Positions 10,081 through 18,060 of a DNA stretch of 64,000 bases are shown here, piece by piece; position 1 is the stretch's first letter; each line of letters opens with the position of its first letter. A program made the translations under genes and the position numbers. Origin of the DNA: Paludibacter sp963678465 (lineage in GTDB: Bacteria; Bacteroidota; Bacteroidia; Bacteroidales; Paludibacteraceae); contig OY782858.1 in the NCBI GenBank assembly GCA_963678465.1, positions 1,302,001 through 1,366,000 on the forward strand. Reading direction: 5' to 3'. The notes below the pieces were generated by a model, which did no database searches, was not told where the DNA came from, and saw only the letters and a program-made list of their open reading frames with translations.

Positions 10081-10686
10081 CTACTTTTCAGTTGTTTCAC
10101 GAAGTTCTGTCAATAGCAGATTAGCTTTTTCAAAGAGAGGAAGCCAGATCGATTTTTTATTTTCAAAATTCTTCATATGTTCCTGACCAAGGTAAACTCC
10201 ACTGTTCGTCAGAAAGTAGAATTTAATTGTGTCATTTTCAGCTAAAGTCGTATTTTCTGTTTTCGTAGCTTTATCGAGAAAGATTTGTCCAAGGTTCACA
10301 AACTGTTTTGCAACCCGGCTTACATTTCCGTGTTGTCCACCGCCAATAATTCCACCACCTGAACTTAAATAAATACTGGTATCTCCTGTTTGGTATGAAA
10401 CGATTGTCGCTGTTGCAGCATCTATTCCCCAATCCATTATAATTCCGTAAACAATCGTTTCGTCTGTCGGTAATGATAATTCAAGTTGTTCCGGCGTTGT
10501 AGCGAATGCCATATTTCTCAATACTTTAAAGGCATTTTCATTCGTTTCTATTGTTTTCTGTTTTGTAGTATCTTGTTGAACTATTCCTCGATTTGTACGA
10601 GATTTTTTATCTCCACAACTTGTCAGAAAGTAAAAGAGACCTCCTGCTACAAAAAAACCAATATTAATAATGTAAGCTGTTTTCAT
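10081..10686 (-). CDS. Hypothetical lipoprotein
   Basis: A 201-residue protein with an N-terminal hydrophobic segment ending in a lipobox (FLTSC, Cys24), so it should be lipid-anchored. The mature part contains a glycine-rich stretch (SSGGGIIGGGQHGNVS) and the phrase FYFLTNSGVYLGQE, but no family I can name. It is first in a likely three-gene envelope operon (with 9440-10018 and 8378-9403). A promoter box of the shared module lies 84 bases upstream at 10770-10777. Confidence 0.65.
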   Translation of the reverse strand: MKTAYIINIGFFVAGGLFYFLTSCGDKKSRTNRGIVQQDTTKQKTIETNENAFKVLRNMAFATTPEQLELSLPTDETIVYGIIMDWGIDAATATIVSYQTGDTSIYLSSGGGIIGGGQHGNVSRVAKQFVNLGQIFLDKATKTENTTLAENDTIKFYFLTNSGVYLGQEHMKNFENKKSIWLPLFEKANLLLTELRETTEK

Positions 10687-10769
10687 ACTTAAATCGTTGC
10701 TCTTTTTTGCAATATACCATTAACACCCAGTATCACAGCAATACAAAAACAGCCTAGATTTTCACTTTC

Positions 10770-10796
10770 CAAAGATAGACAATATATTTAACAGCA
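10770..10796 (-). promoter_or_regulatory. Shared promoter module, copy 1
   Basis: Read on the minus strand, this holds TGTTAAATATATTG followed by the -7 box TATCTTTG. It drives the lipoprotein gene starting at 10686. The same block recurs at 17972, 21744, 25676, 47100 and 53278. Confidence 0.65.
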
Positions 10797-10839
10797 GTAT
10801 AAATTTTGGAAATAAATTTTAAGAATTACTAATTTGAGA

Positions 10840-11165
10840 ATGTGCTAATGTGCTTTTAAGTCTACGGTCGCCAGTCCCCGGTCAAGAGAAAGACAAAAGA
10901 ACAAAGACAGTGAGAATGTGCCAATATTCTAATATGCCAATTTGCCAATGAAGAAATTAAGGCAAAGGAACAGGCAAAGGCGAAGAAAGTCAAAAGTCAA
11001 AGGTCTAAAGTCGTTGATCTCTCAAAACTCAGAACACGAAACGCAAAACTGTTGAAGCATGAACCGATCTGCTCTTCATTATTCATTATTAATTATTCAT
11101 TATCAATTATCTACAGGATTTTGTCTTTAGACCTTTGACCCCAGACCTATGAATTATGAATTATT
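10840..11165. repeat. Repeat-word gap upstream of arsR
   Basis: Between the divergent lipoprotein and arsR promoters lies the usual vocabulary: CGCCAGTCCCCGGTC, GTGCCAATATTCTAATATGC, GGCAAAGGAACAGGCAAAGG, AAAGTC runs, and ATTCATT/TGAATTA heptamers. Confidence 0.75.
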
Positions 11166-11190
11166 TTCTCACATTAAACCCACCTATAGA

Positions 11191-11230
11191 TTTGGCCAAT
11201 CAAAACATTGTTCGTAGTTTTGCGAACTAC
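11191..11230 (+). promoter_or_regulatory. arsR promoter with overlapping ArsR-type operator
   Basis: TTTG at 11191-11194 and TAGTTTTG at 11215-11222 fit the Bacteroidota -33/-7 consensus with a 20-base spacer. The palindrome GTAGTT-TTGCG-AACTAC at 11214-11230 covers the -7 box, so a bound repressor would block the polymerase. This is the expected layout for ArsR autorepression of the operon. The arsR start codon follows at 11253. Confidence 0.8.
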
Positions 11231-11252
11231 AAACACAAGCAAATTTCTTAGT

Positions 11253-11585
11253 ATGGAAAACGATAATAACAAAGAATACAGTATTGACAACGAACAGCTT
11301 GCCCGATTTGCAAAGGCAATGGGACATCCGGCACGTATTACTATTCTTCAATTTCTTGCTTCAATGGATAGCTGTTACTTTGGCGATATACACAATGAAC
11401 TTCCAATAGCCAAAGCAACAGTATCGCAACATTTAAAAGAATTGAAAGATGCAGGACTTATTCAGGGAGAAATAGAAACCCCCAAAGTGAAATACTGCAT
11501 CAACAGGCAAAACTGGGACAAAGCACAGGAATACTTTAATACATTTTTCGCAACAAAAAAAGAAAAAACAGGATGTTGCAATTAA
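11253..11585 (+). CDS. arsR: ArsR/SmtB-family metalloregulator
   Basis: The start at 11253 is chosen over the upstream in-frame ATG at 11208 because the promoter/operator lies at 11191-11230, inside that longer frame. The 110-residue protein has a winged helix (about 20-90) with recognition helix ATVSQHLKELKDAGLI. Candidate As(III)/metal thiols are Cys41 (in SCYFGD), Cys82 and the terminal pair Cys108-Cys109. The canonical ELCVCDLC box is absent, so metal sensing must use a different thiol arrangement. It leads the arsenic operon and is likely autorepressed through the palindrome at 11214-11230. Confidence 0.9.
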   Translation: MENDNNKEYSIDNEQLARFAKAMGHPARITILQFLASMDSCYFGDIHNELPIAKATVSQHLKELKDAGLIQGEIETPKVKYCINRQNWDKAQEYFNTFFATKKEKTGCCN

Positions 11586-11627
11586 ACATCAAACTTTCAA
11601 ATATCAAACATTTCAAACCAATATAAA

Positions 11628-11864
11628 ATGAATATTCAAATTCTGGGCACAGGCTGTCCAAAGTGCAAGACACTTGAAAAACTTACCCGCGAAGTAGTAG
11701 AACAAAATGGCATTTCGGCCGAGATTTCGAAAGTGGAAGATATTATGGAAATAATGAAGTTCAACGTAATGACAACACCGGCTCTGGTGGTGAATGGAAA
11801 AGTAGAAATAAAAGGGCGCGTACCGTCGGCTGACGAGATAAAACAACTATTGTCGAAATATTAA
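11628..11864 (+). CDS. arsE: Small thioredoxin-fold protein, ArsE-like
   Basis: A 78-residue thioredoxin/glutaredoxin-like protein with a CPKC redox motif at residues 10-13 and a cis-proline segment (TTPALVVNG). It has the minimal fold of the 'redox-active disulfide protein 2' family. In arsEFG operons such a protein pairs with ArsF in reducing nitro-aromatic arsenicals. The assignment here rests on the neighbours arsF and arsG; by sequence alone it could be a general CxxC reductase. It lies 42 bases after arsR in the same operon. Confidence 0.75.
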   Translation: MNIQILGTGCPKCKTLEKLTREVVEQNGISAEISKVEDIMEIMKFNVMTTPALVVNGKVEIKGRVPSADEIKQLLSKY

Positions 11865-11884
11865 TCTTTTAAACAATTATCTTT

Positions 11885-12307
11885 ATGAAACGAATCGTAT
11901 TTTTGGGCTTAATGCTTTCGTTCTTAATGAGTAGCATGACATTGGAGGCACAAAATAAAAAAACTCAAAAGGCTGCAACTACAGTAAGTAACAAGATTGA
12001 GGTTTATTATTTTCATTACACGCGTCGTTGCGTTACCTGCAATGCAGTAGAATCTGTAACAAAAGAAGCTATTGCCGAAATGTATCCAACTCAATTTAAA
12101 AAGGGACAGATCATATTCAGGTCGGTAAATCTGGATGAAAAAGAAAATGAAGGTGTCGCTAAAAAATGTCAGGCTGAAGGACAGGCATTGCTTTTTATGG
12201 CTAAAGGCAAACGAATCGATTTGACAGATAAAGGATTTATGTATGCCAAAAGCACTCCGGAAAAGTTGAAAGCTGAAGTAAAAAAAACAATTGAAGCTCT
12301 GCTATAA
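11885..12307 (+). CDS. arsF: ArsF-family protein (nitro-arsenical reduction partner)
   Basis: A 140-residue exported protein with a signal peptide (to about residue 22, LEAQN), then YYFHYTRRCVTCNAVE with a CxxC pair at Cys49/Cys52 and a thioredoxin-like fold. The YYFH-x-T-x-RC-x-TC-x-AVE pattern is the one I associate with the family named nitrophenyl compound nitroreductase subunit ArsF. It probably acts in the periplasm with the ArsE-like protein, upstream of the ArsG exporter. It is followed after three bases by one end of the S23 element, not by arsG directly. Confidence 0.75.
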   Translation: MKRIVFLGLMLSFLMSSMTLEAQNKKTQKAATTVSNKIEVYYFHYTRRCVTCNAVESVTKEAIAEMYPTQFKKGQIIFRSVNLDEKENEGVAKKCQAEGQALLFMAKGKRIDLTDKGFMYAKSTPEKLKAEVKKTIEALL

Positions 12308-12310
12308 TTT

Positions 12311-12750
12311 AAAATTTGAGAATTTGGAAATTTGAGAATTTGAAAATTTGAAAATGAAGAGAAAATGAGAAACGATAAAGAAAATCCGATTGCAGAGAAA
12401 TCATTTCAATTTGCAATAGAAGTCGTTAAATTTTGCGATTTACTTTACGAAAACAGAAAATATGTAATTGCACAACAGTTATTGAAATCGGGTACTTCGA
12501 TTGGAGCAAACATTCGAGAAGCTCAAAATGCTGAGAGCAAAGCAGATTTCATACACAAAATGAAAATTGCCGCGAAAGAGGCAGACGAGACCGAGTATTG
12601 GTTATTGATCTGTAACAATTCAAATTCATACCCCAAAAATGTAGATTTAATTGAGAAATTAAATGAATTACAAAGAATTCTATCAAAAATAATCAGCTCC
12701 TCAAAATCAAAACATTAGCACATTCTCAAATTTTCAAATTCTCAAATTTT
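12311..12750. mobile_element. S23 four-helix-bundle element with 32-base inverted ends
   Basis: The ends 12311-12342 and 12719-12750 are inverted repeats of the AAAATTTGAGAATTTG word, 32 bases with two mismatches. They enclose exactly one gene (12365-12718), which ends directly at the right repeat. The whole block sits between arsF and arsG in an operon. The transcript would fold into a long stem closed over the S23 coding region, the same architecture as intervening sequences inside 23S rRNA of other bacteria. Solo copies of the same word occur at 39452-39510, 40481-40514, 43891-43946 and 45770-45826. Confidence 0.7.
12365..12718 (+). CDS. Four-helix-bundle (S23 / 23S rRNA intervening-sequence) protein
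   Basis: A 117-residue all-helical protein matching the S23/IVP family: YENRKYVIAQQLLKSGTSIG, then NIREAQNAESKADFIHKM and KEADETEYWLL, in the usual order. The family was first found encoded in intervening sequences in rRNA genes and is related in fold to the diversity-generating-retroelement accessory protein Avd. Its molecular function is not settled. Here it interrupts the ars operon and is enclosed by inverted repeats, so it reads as cargo of a selfish element and not an arsenic gene. Confidence 0.85.
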   Translation: MRNDKENPIAEKSFQFAIEVVKFCDLLYENRKYVIAQQLLKSGTSIGANIREAQNAESKADFIHKMKIAAKEADETEYWLLICNNSNSYPKNVDLIEKLNELQRILSKIISSSKSKH

Positions 12751-12762
12751 CAAATTAATTAT

Positions 12763-13470
12763 ATGGAGGTACTGCAAACAATTCTCGACAACAGCCAATA
12801 TTCATTTATTACAGCCATAATACTCGGACTAATGACAGCCATTAGCCCTTGCCCACTTGCAACAAACATTTCGGCTATTGGGTTTATCAGTCGCGACCTC
12901 AAAGACAGTAAACGCGTATTTATAAGCGGATTAGTTTACACACTCGGACGAGTGATTAGTTATACCGGGCTTGCATTGATTATTTTCTTTGGTGCCAGCA
13001 AAATGAACGTTTCCATGCTGTTTCAGGGCTGGGGCGAAAAGCTATTGGGTCCGGTAATGATTCTTATCGGGCTGTTTATGCTCGATCTTATCAAAATCAA
13101 ATTCCCCGGTTTATCGGGCTTAACAAATAAAATCGGAGAAAACAGCAAAGGTAGCTACTGGAGTACTTTATTGCTCGGGATGGTTTTCGCACTTGCATTT
13201 TGTCCGTACAGTGGCGTATTGTATTTTGTTATGCTGATACCCATTACAGTAGCAAGTGCCAGTGGACTGTATCTGCCTGTATTGTTTGCAATAGCCACCG
13301 GATTACCCGTACTTATTTTTTCCTGGCTGCTGGCTTATGCTGTGGGGAATGTAGGGAAACTTTACAATCGGATCAAGACATTTGAACTTTGGTTCAGACG
13401 GATAGTTTCGATCATTTTTATTGCCGTAGGGCTCTATTATGTAATTATATTTTTCATACCTGCTCCCTAA
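12763..13470 (+). CDS. arsG: ArsG-family (CcdA/DsbD-like) aromatic arsenical exporter
   Basis: A 235-residue inner-membrane protein with about six membrane segments in the CcdA/DsbD fold. Each half has a membrane cysteine motif: SPCPLATN in the first and FCPYSG in the second. In arsEFG operons this family is the efflux permease for aminophenyl arsenicals; a general thiol-disulfide CcdA role is the alternative. The company of arsR, arsE, arsF and the permease supports the arsenical role. The start codon lies 12 bases after the right inverted repeat of the S23 element. Confidence 0.8.
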   Translation: MEVLQTILDNSQYSFITAIILGLMTAISPCPLATNISAIGFISRDLKDSKRVFISGLVYTLGRVISYTGLALIIFFGASKMNVSMLFQGWGEKLLGPVMILIGLFMLDLIKIKFPGLSGLTNKIGENSKGSYWSTLLLGMVFALAFCPYSGVLYFVMLIPITVASASGLYLPVLFAIATGLPVLIFSWLLAYAVGNVGKLYNRIKTFELWFRRIVSIIFIAVGLYYVIIFFIPAP

Positions 13471-13535
13471 CTCCCAAAAGGGGAATGAAGAATGTACAAC
13501 TTAAAATGTACAATTTACAATTTAAGAAAATTCAA

Positions 13536-14579
13536 ATGGAAAAGAAAAAAAAAATAAGGTTGATCATCGCAGTATGTACAGTGTTGCCTGCGCTTATCGT
13601 GTTGTATTATTTTTTGCAACAAATAGTAAATGTATTTACTTTTGAACTACTGGCACTGAATCCCGATTCGCATTTGGGTGCTTCGGTCAATTTCTTTTTT
13701 TATGATACAATAAAGATTCTTATTTTATTGTTTCTCATTAGCTCGCTGATGGGTGTTGTGAATGCTTATTTTCCAATCGACAGACTTAGGAACTACCTTA
13801 CCACCCGAAAGCTGTACGGATTTCAGTATGTTTTTGCCTCTTTCTTTGGAGCTGTCACTCCTTTTTGTTCGTGCTCATCCATTCCGCTATTTATAGGTTT
13901 TGTAAAAGGCGGGATTCCTTTGGGAGTAACTTTTTCGTTTTTAATAACTTCACCTTTGGTAAACGAAGTGGCTGTAGCTATGTTTCTCGGTTTGTTTGGG
14001 CTTAAAACCACTTTAATCTATGCAGGAAGTGGTATTGTTATGGGTATTGTTGGAGGCTTTGTATTGGGTAAATTGAGGTTGGAAAGATACCTCAGTCCCT
14101 GGGTGAAGGAATTACAAGCCAATTCGCAAAAGGAGTCGGAAAACTGGGAGGACGAAAAAACTCCTTTTATTGACCGGCTACCGGCTGTCATAAAAGAAGG
14201 CTGGGATATTGTAAGCAAAGTGCTCGTTTATGTGGTGATAGGCATAGCCATTGGCGCTGCCATGCATGGTTATGTACCCGAAAACTTCTTTGCAAAATAT
14301 CTCTCTGCGGACAAATGGTATGCTATGCCTTTGGCTGTTTTTGCAGGAGTACCTATGTATGCCAATGCAGCCGGAATAATTCCTGTAATTCAGGTATTTG
14401 TAGCCAAAGGCGTTCCACTTGGGACAGCTATTGCGTTTATGATGGCCGTAGTAGGACTTTCATTGCCCGAAGCTACACTGCTAAAAAAAGTAATGACCTG
14501 GAAATTGATAGGTATTTTCTTTGGTACGATTACAGTGTTTATTATCCTTCTTGGTTATTTGTTTAATATAACTATTTAA
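13536..14579 (+). CDS. UPF0718/ArsP-like permease
   Basis: A 347-residue membrane protein with about eight helices and the TPFCSCSS motif (about residues 108-115) that marks the DUF318/UPF0718 permeases, including the ArsP organoarsenical exporters. It closes the ars operon. The start at 13536 is chosen because the first helix begins shortly after it; the frame extends upstream to 13389 but that part overlaps arsG and encodes polar, implausible sequence. The short stretch 13487-13530 holds a repeated ATGTACAA/ATTTACAA word. Substrate is likely an organic arsenical but is not proven by sequence. Confidence 0.85.
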   Translation: MEKKKKIRLIIAVCTVLPALIVLYYFLQQIVNVFTFELLALNPDSHLGASVNFFFYDTIKILILLFLISSLMGVVNAYFPIDRLRNYLTTRKLYGFQYVFASFFGAVTPFCSCSSIPLFIGFVKGGIPLGVTFSFLITSPLVNEVAVAMFLGLFGLKTTLIYAGSGIVMGIVGGFVLGKLRLERYLSPWVKELQANSQKESENWEDEKTPFIDRLPAVIKEGWDIVSKVLVYVVIGIAIGAAMHGYVPENFFAKYLSADKWYAMPLAVFAGVPMYANAAGIIPVIQVFVAKGVPLGTAIAFMMAVVGLSLPEATLLKKVMTWKLIGIFFGTITVFIILLGYLFNITI

Positions 14580-14932
14580 TGACAACCAAACTTAAGACGC
14601 AATGAGACAATGAGACAATGTGCCAATGAAGAAATTAAGGCAAAGGAACAGGCAAAGGCGAAGAAAGTCAAAAGTCTAAGGTCTAAAGTCATCGGTCGCG
14701 AGACTTATAGACAATGTGATAATATGCCAATATGCCAATGTGCCAATGCCAGAGCATGAAACCGATCTGCTCTTCATTATCAATTTTCAATTATCAATTT
14801 TTAATTGTCGTCAGACTTTTGACTTTAGACCCTAGACCTATTAATTATGAATTATGAATTATGCATTATCAATTATCAATTATCAACTGTCAATTGATCA
14901 GTCAACACTTTCGCCCCCGGGGAATCTAAATG
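14580..14932. repeat. Repeat-word gap downstream of the ars operon
   Basis: The 353 bases hold ACAATGAGACAATG and GTGCCAAT runs, GGCAAAGGAACAGGCAAAGG, AAAGTC runs, TTTAGACCC and AATTATG/AATTATC heptamers. No terminator hairpin with a U-tract was found for the ars operon. Confidence 0.75.
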
Positions 14933-15763
14933 TCAAACTATTATTTGTAATTCTCTTTTTTTTGCTAACAATGCGCTATATCCGTTTGCCAACACAAGAA
15001 GGGCAAAAACATGGAAACCAAAGTTCAACCATTCTTGCGAAAGAATAAGCGTCAGTGAATCAAGTCCATAAAGGATTAATCCAATCAAATACACTGTTTT
15101 GTTTTCGCTCTTGCTTTTTCTCCATATAAAGAGGAAGATGGCCGAAATCAAAAAATTAAAAACATAAGCAATGGGAAAAGCATTTATGCCCAGTGCTTTT
15201 TTAATGCCATCGGCTACACCTAAAATTATGTAATTAACTCCAAGTCCGAAAACAAACTGCAAATCCTGCCTCGCAATAAAGAGTATGACATTCAACATAG
15301 ATATAATCCCAATAAGTAAAAACCAGGAAGCGCCACCCGTAATCAGTCTGTCCTGCTTTAATTTTGAATTACTCTCGTCTTTATTTTTTTCAGTTCTCGA
15401 AGCCTTTATACTACTTGCTGTCGGGAGAAGCTTCCGTTGCTTCATGATTTCCTTTGCTAACAAGTGCTCTTCGCTTGTCCATTCTCTGGGGTTCACTACA
15501 GCATCAATAATGTCATTGTCCGACAAGGAGTACATATAATTATCGTTTGTAACTGATATTTCAGCAATCCGTTTGTATAATTCATCAACCCGGTCTTTAT
15601 CAGTTGCTCTGATTTGTATGCCGATTCCTTCCTCTATAGCATTGTCGGCATCATTATCCGGACTGTCAACGCTAAACCAGATATAGTTCACATCCAATAA
15701 ATCAGTAAAAACCCTTGCTTTCTCAACACCCGAAAATCTTTTATATTCAATAATTTCATCCAT
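14933..15763 (-). CDS. Hypothetical membrane protein with DUF2007-like N-terminus
   Basis: This 276-residue protein starts with a soluble part (1-120), beginning DEIIEYKRFSGVEKARVFTD, that reads like the small DUF2007-type domain used in signal-transducing proteins. A charged linker (120-140) follows, then about four to five membrane helices from residue 145 to the end. I cannot assign a function. A DUF2007-like call is tentative. It is separate from the repeat protein gene at 15836-16510 by 72 bases on its 5' side, same strand, so cotranscription is possible. Confidence 0.6.
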   Translation of the reverse strand: MDEIIEYKRFSGVEKARVFTDLLDVNYIWFSVDSPDNDADNAIEEGIGIQIRATDKDRVDELYKRIAEISVTNDNYMYSLSDNDIIDAVVNPREWTSEEHLLAKEIMKQRKLLPTASSIKASRTEKNKDESNSKLKQDRLITGGASWFLLIGIISMLNVILFIARQDLQFVFGLGVNYIILGVADGIKKALGINAFPIAYVFNFLISAIFLFIWRKSKSENKTVYLIGLILYGLDSLTLILSQEWLNFGFHVFALLVLANGYSALLAKKRELQIIV

Positions 15764-15835
15764 ATTTTTTTATTTTTATAATGCGGACCAAGTCCTGGGA
15801 CTATCGGCACAGGCGGAGAACGGGAAAATAAGGTA

Positions 15836-16510
15836 TTATTCCTGTAGACTATTGATATACCGATCGATAAGCCATGATGATATTGTGTTATCTTTTTCCA
15901 GCTTTTCGAACAAATCCACTGAATATTTGGCTATAGTTTCACCTCTTTCGTTTTTGACAGCTATTTTGCCTGTTGCCTCTTTTATAAGGCTGGCCACCAC
16001 ATGTCCACTGCCATCTTTCAGAATCTGATTGCCAAAAATATCTTTTTCGTAAGTTGCAATTGTCCGACCATTCCTGTTTTTCACAACCGTGTTTCCAAAA
16101 ATATCTTTTTCATAACTATTCACAGTCATGCCCCTGCTGTCCTTCACTACAGTATTTCCAAAGATATCTTTTTCATAACGACTCACAGTCATGCCACTGC
16201 CGTCCTTCACTACAGTATTTCCAAAAATATCTTTTTCGTAACGACTCACAGTCATGCCACTGCCGTCCTTCACTACTGTATTTCCAAAGATATCTTTTTC
16301 GTAACGACTCACAGTCATGCCACTGCCGTCTTTCACTACTATATTCCCAAAAATATCTTTGGTAATCACCATAGTTTTATTCCCGTATTGGTCTTTTATT
16401 ATTGTATCACCTTTTATATCTAACGACGACAAAGGATGTACAGGGTTTGTTTGCGCAAAACCTACCCATGCTACCAACAGCATTACGAATACTAAAAAAA
16501 GCTTTTTCAT
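15836..16510 (-). CDS. Secreted protein with six 21-residue tandem repeats
   Basis: A 224-residue exported protein (signal peptide MKKLFLVFVMLLVAWVGFA, cleavage near AQ). Six tandem repeats of 21 residues follow, each beginning DIFGN and containing VVKDGSGMTVSRYEK. The repeat pattern (hydrophobic strand, turn with D-x-S-G, strand) suggests a beta-solenoid or beta-hairpin stack. No named family is recognised. The start at 16510 is preferred over 16522 because it begins the signal peptide. The middle copies are nearly identical at DNA level, so copy number may vary between strains. Confidence 0.7.
   Translation of the reverse strand: MKKLFLVFVMLLVAWVGFAQTNPVHPLSSLDIKGDTIIKDQYGNKTMVITKDIFGNIVVKDGSGMTVSRYEKDIFGNTVVKDGSGMTVSRYEKDIFGNTVVKDGSGMTVSRYEKDIFGNTVVKDSRGMTVNSYEKDIFGNTVVKNRNGRTIATYEKDIFGNQILKDGSGHVVASLIKEATGKIAVKNERGETIAKYSVDLFEKLEKDNTISSWLIDRYINSLQE
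15980..16357 (-). repeat. Six tandem 63-base coding repeats
   Basis: The block is 378 bases, exactly six units of 63 bases, in frame with the secreted repeat protein. Units 2-4 differ by only a few bases; units 5 and 6 are more diverged, which suggests recent expansion from one side. Confidence 0.85.
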
Positions 16511-16650
16511 AATTGTATACATTTTAAAAAATTACACATGGAGCATTATATTATTCATCGACCTTCGACGAAGCGAATACCGAAACCTTCTGCCTGATAA
16601 ATTATATGTTGTCATCCAACAAGCTTTGAAGGGCATAGCGATGCAGGATT

Positions 16651-17079
16651 TCAATTGATACATTCTGCAGTCCAGACAATTTCTTTTTCAATTTCGAGAT
16701 TCCAGTCTTTTAATAGTTGTCCAAATTTATTCAGGGAAGCAGGATATGTTGTAATATAAAATTCGCTTTTATTTGTTCCTGGCTCAGCTTTGTTATTGTC
16801 AACCTTGATATGAATTGCAGAATAACCATTTGTATCGTAGCAAAACACTTTTAAAAGAATATAATAAGCCCACTTATTTCCAACTTCACCAAGTTCGTAT
16901 TTCACCGTGTCGTTTATGCTTTTAGGATAAGTCAGTAGTTCATTGGCAAAGTTCTCAAACTCGTCCAGATAGCCATAAAAATCAATTATAGTCGAGTTTA
17001 TTCCATTTGTCAACGAGATTTCAAACCTGGCCTCTTTATCTTCAATTTCAAGTACTTTTATTTTAATTTCTTGTTTCAT
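16651..17079 (-). CDS. Hypothetical cytosolic protein
   Basis: I do not recognise this 142-residue protein. It has no signal peptide or membrane segment and consists mostly of predicted beta strands with a central phrase WAYYILLKVFCYDTNGYSA and a C-terminal helix (LNKFGQLLKDWNLEIEKEIV). Size and composition are similar to immunity-type or small effector-binding proteins, but nothing in the sequence supports that directly. It lies 33 bases downstream of the membrane protein gene at 17112-17891, same strand. Confidence 0.55.
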   Translation of the reverse strand: MKQEIKIKVLEIEDKEARFEISLTNGINSTIIDFYGYLDEFENFANELLTYPKSINDTVKYELGEVGNKWAYYILLKVFCYDTNGYSAIHIKVDNNKAEPGTNKSEFYITTYPASLNKFGQLLKDWNLEIEKEIVWTAECIN

Positions 17080-17111
17080 TCTTCATTTTTCACTAAGTAC
17101 ATTGATTCACA

Positions 17112-17891
17112 TTAAAATAATGTCGATGTAAATACCCGTTTAATTCTACAATAAGAAATACCTTCTAAATATAAACTAAATGCTTTGTCGATACCATCAG
17201 GGTCAAGTAAACTAGTCAGATAAAGTGTCTCACCAGACTTTAGCAGTACTTTCGCAAAATGGTAATTAGCGAAGGCAGTAAAATATGTATCTTTGTTGAA
17301 ATAGTTTGGGCTCATATATATTTCAACCTTTTCAATATCCTCTCTGTCATAAACGAACTCATTAGCATCCTTTCGTTTTATTATTTTGTCACCACATAAT
17401 TCATATTCTTCATTTTTATTTCTATAAACATATTCAATATGAAGAAATAATGCTGGTAGAACAAGTAAAACTGCCATAGGCAAAAAAATCAGAAAGAAAA
17501 CAGTATCGAACTTTAAGTATATGAATGTGATTGTATATAATGCAATGTGAAAAAAGAAATTAATCAGTGCTTTTGCTTGTTTCGTTGGAGTAATCCTGAG
17601 GATATTTACTGTATGTTTTTTTAAAAACGTTTTTTCATCATCATTAAATTCAAGCTTTTTCCCTCGTTTATCGCTAACAATAATTGTATTTTTTCCAACT
17701 GTATTTTCTCTTTCCTGTAATTTAGTTTCAATTGTTGATAATTCAGTATCAGTAAACACTCGTCCTCTGTTTTTCAATTCAGCAATAGCCGCTTCTACAA
17801 TGTCTCTACTGTAAGCCATGTTATTGATAACATACTCTTCCAATTCATTGTCTTGTTTTTTTAGCATTAATTTCAAAAAATCATTTTTCAT
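17112..17891 (-). CDS. Hypothetical membrane protein with PH-like C-terminal domain
   Basis: A 259-residue protein: helical, charged N-terminal part (1-95), two membrane helices in a hairpin (about 105-150), then a beta-rich domain (160-259) with YELCGDKIIKRKDANEFVYD and DIEKVEIYMSPNYF. That last part looks like the bacterial PH (DUF304-type) folds that often follow a two-helix hairpin; the call is tentative. It has its own copy of the shared promoter module 81 bases upstream (17972-17979) and is followed by the gene at 16651-17079. Confidence 0.55.
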   Translation of the reverse strand: MKNDFLKLMLKKQDNELEEYVINNMAYSRDIVEAAIAELKNRGRVFTDTELSTIETKLQERENTVGKNTIIVSDKRGKKLEFNDDEKTFLKKHTVNILRITPTKQAKALINFFFHIALYTITFIYLKFDTVFFLIFLPMAVLLVLPALFLHIEYVYRNKNEEYELCGDKIIKRKDANEFVYDREDIEKVEIYMSPNYFNKDTYFTAFANYHFAKVLLKSGETLYLTSLLDPDGIDKAFSLYLEGISYCRIKRVFTSTLF

Positions 17892-17971
17892 TTTTTCAGT
17901 GTAGGTTGTGGTTATGACTTTTATTTGCTATCCGTTTATATATGTATAACAGAAAGTTAGTTTTTACCGTC

Positions 17972-18002
17972 CAAAGATAAATAACATATTTAACAACAGC
18001 AA
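17972..18002 (-). promoter_or_regulatory. Shared promoter module, copy 2
   Basis: On the minus strand TTGC is followed after 19 bases (containing TGTTAAATATGTTAT) by TATCTTTG at 17979-17972. It precedes the membrane protein gene starting at 17891. Confidence 0.7.
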
Positions 18003-18060
18003 GATTTTTGGAGGAAATTTACACACAACCAGGTAAATAGATTGATACAAGACCTGACAG

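Noticed and set aside
13389..13535. Longer N-terminus for the ArsP-like permease
   Set aside because: The extension overlaps arsG out of frame and encodes polar sequence before the first helix; the ATG at 13536 is better.
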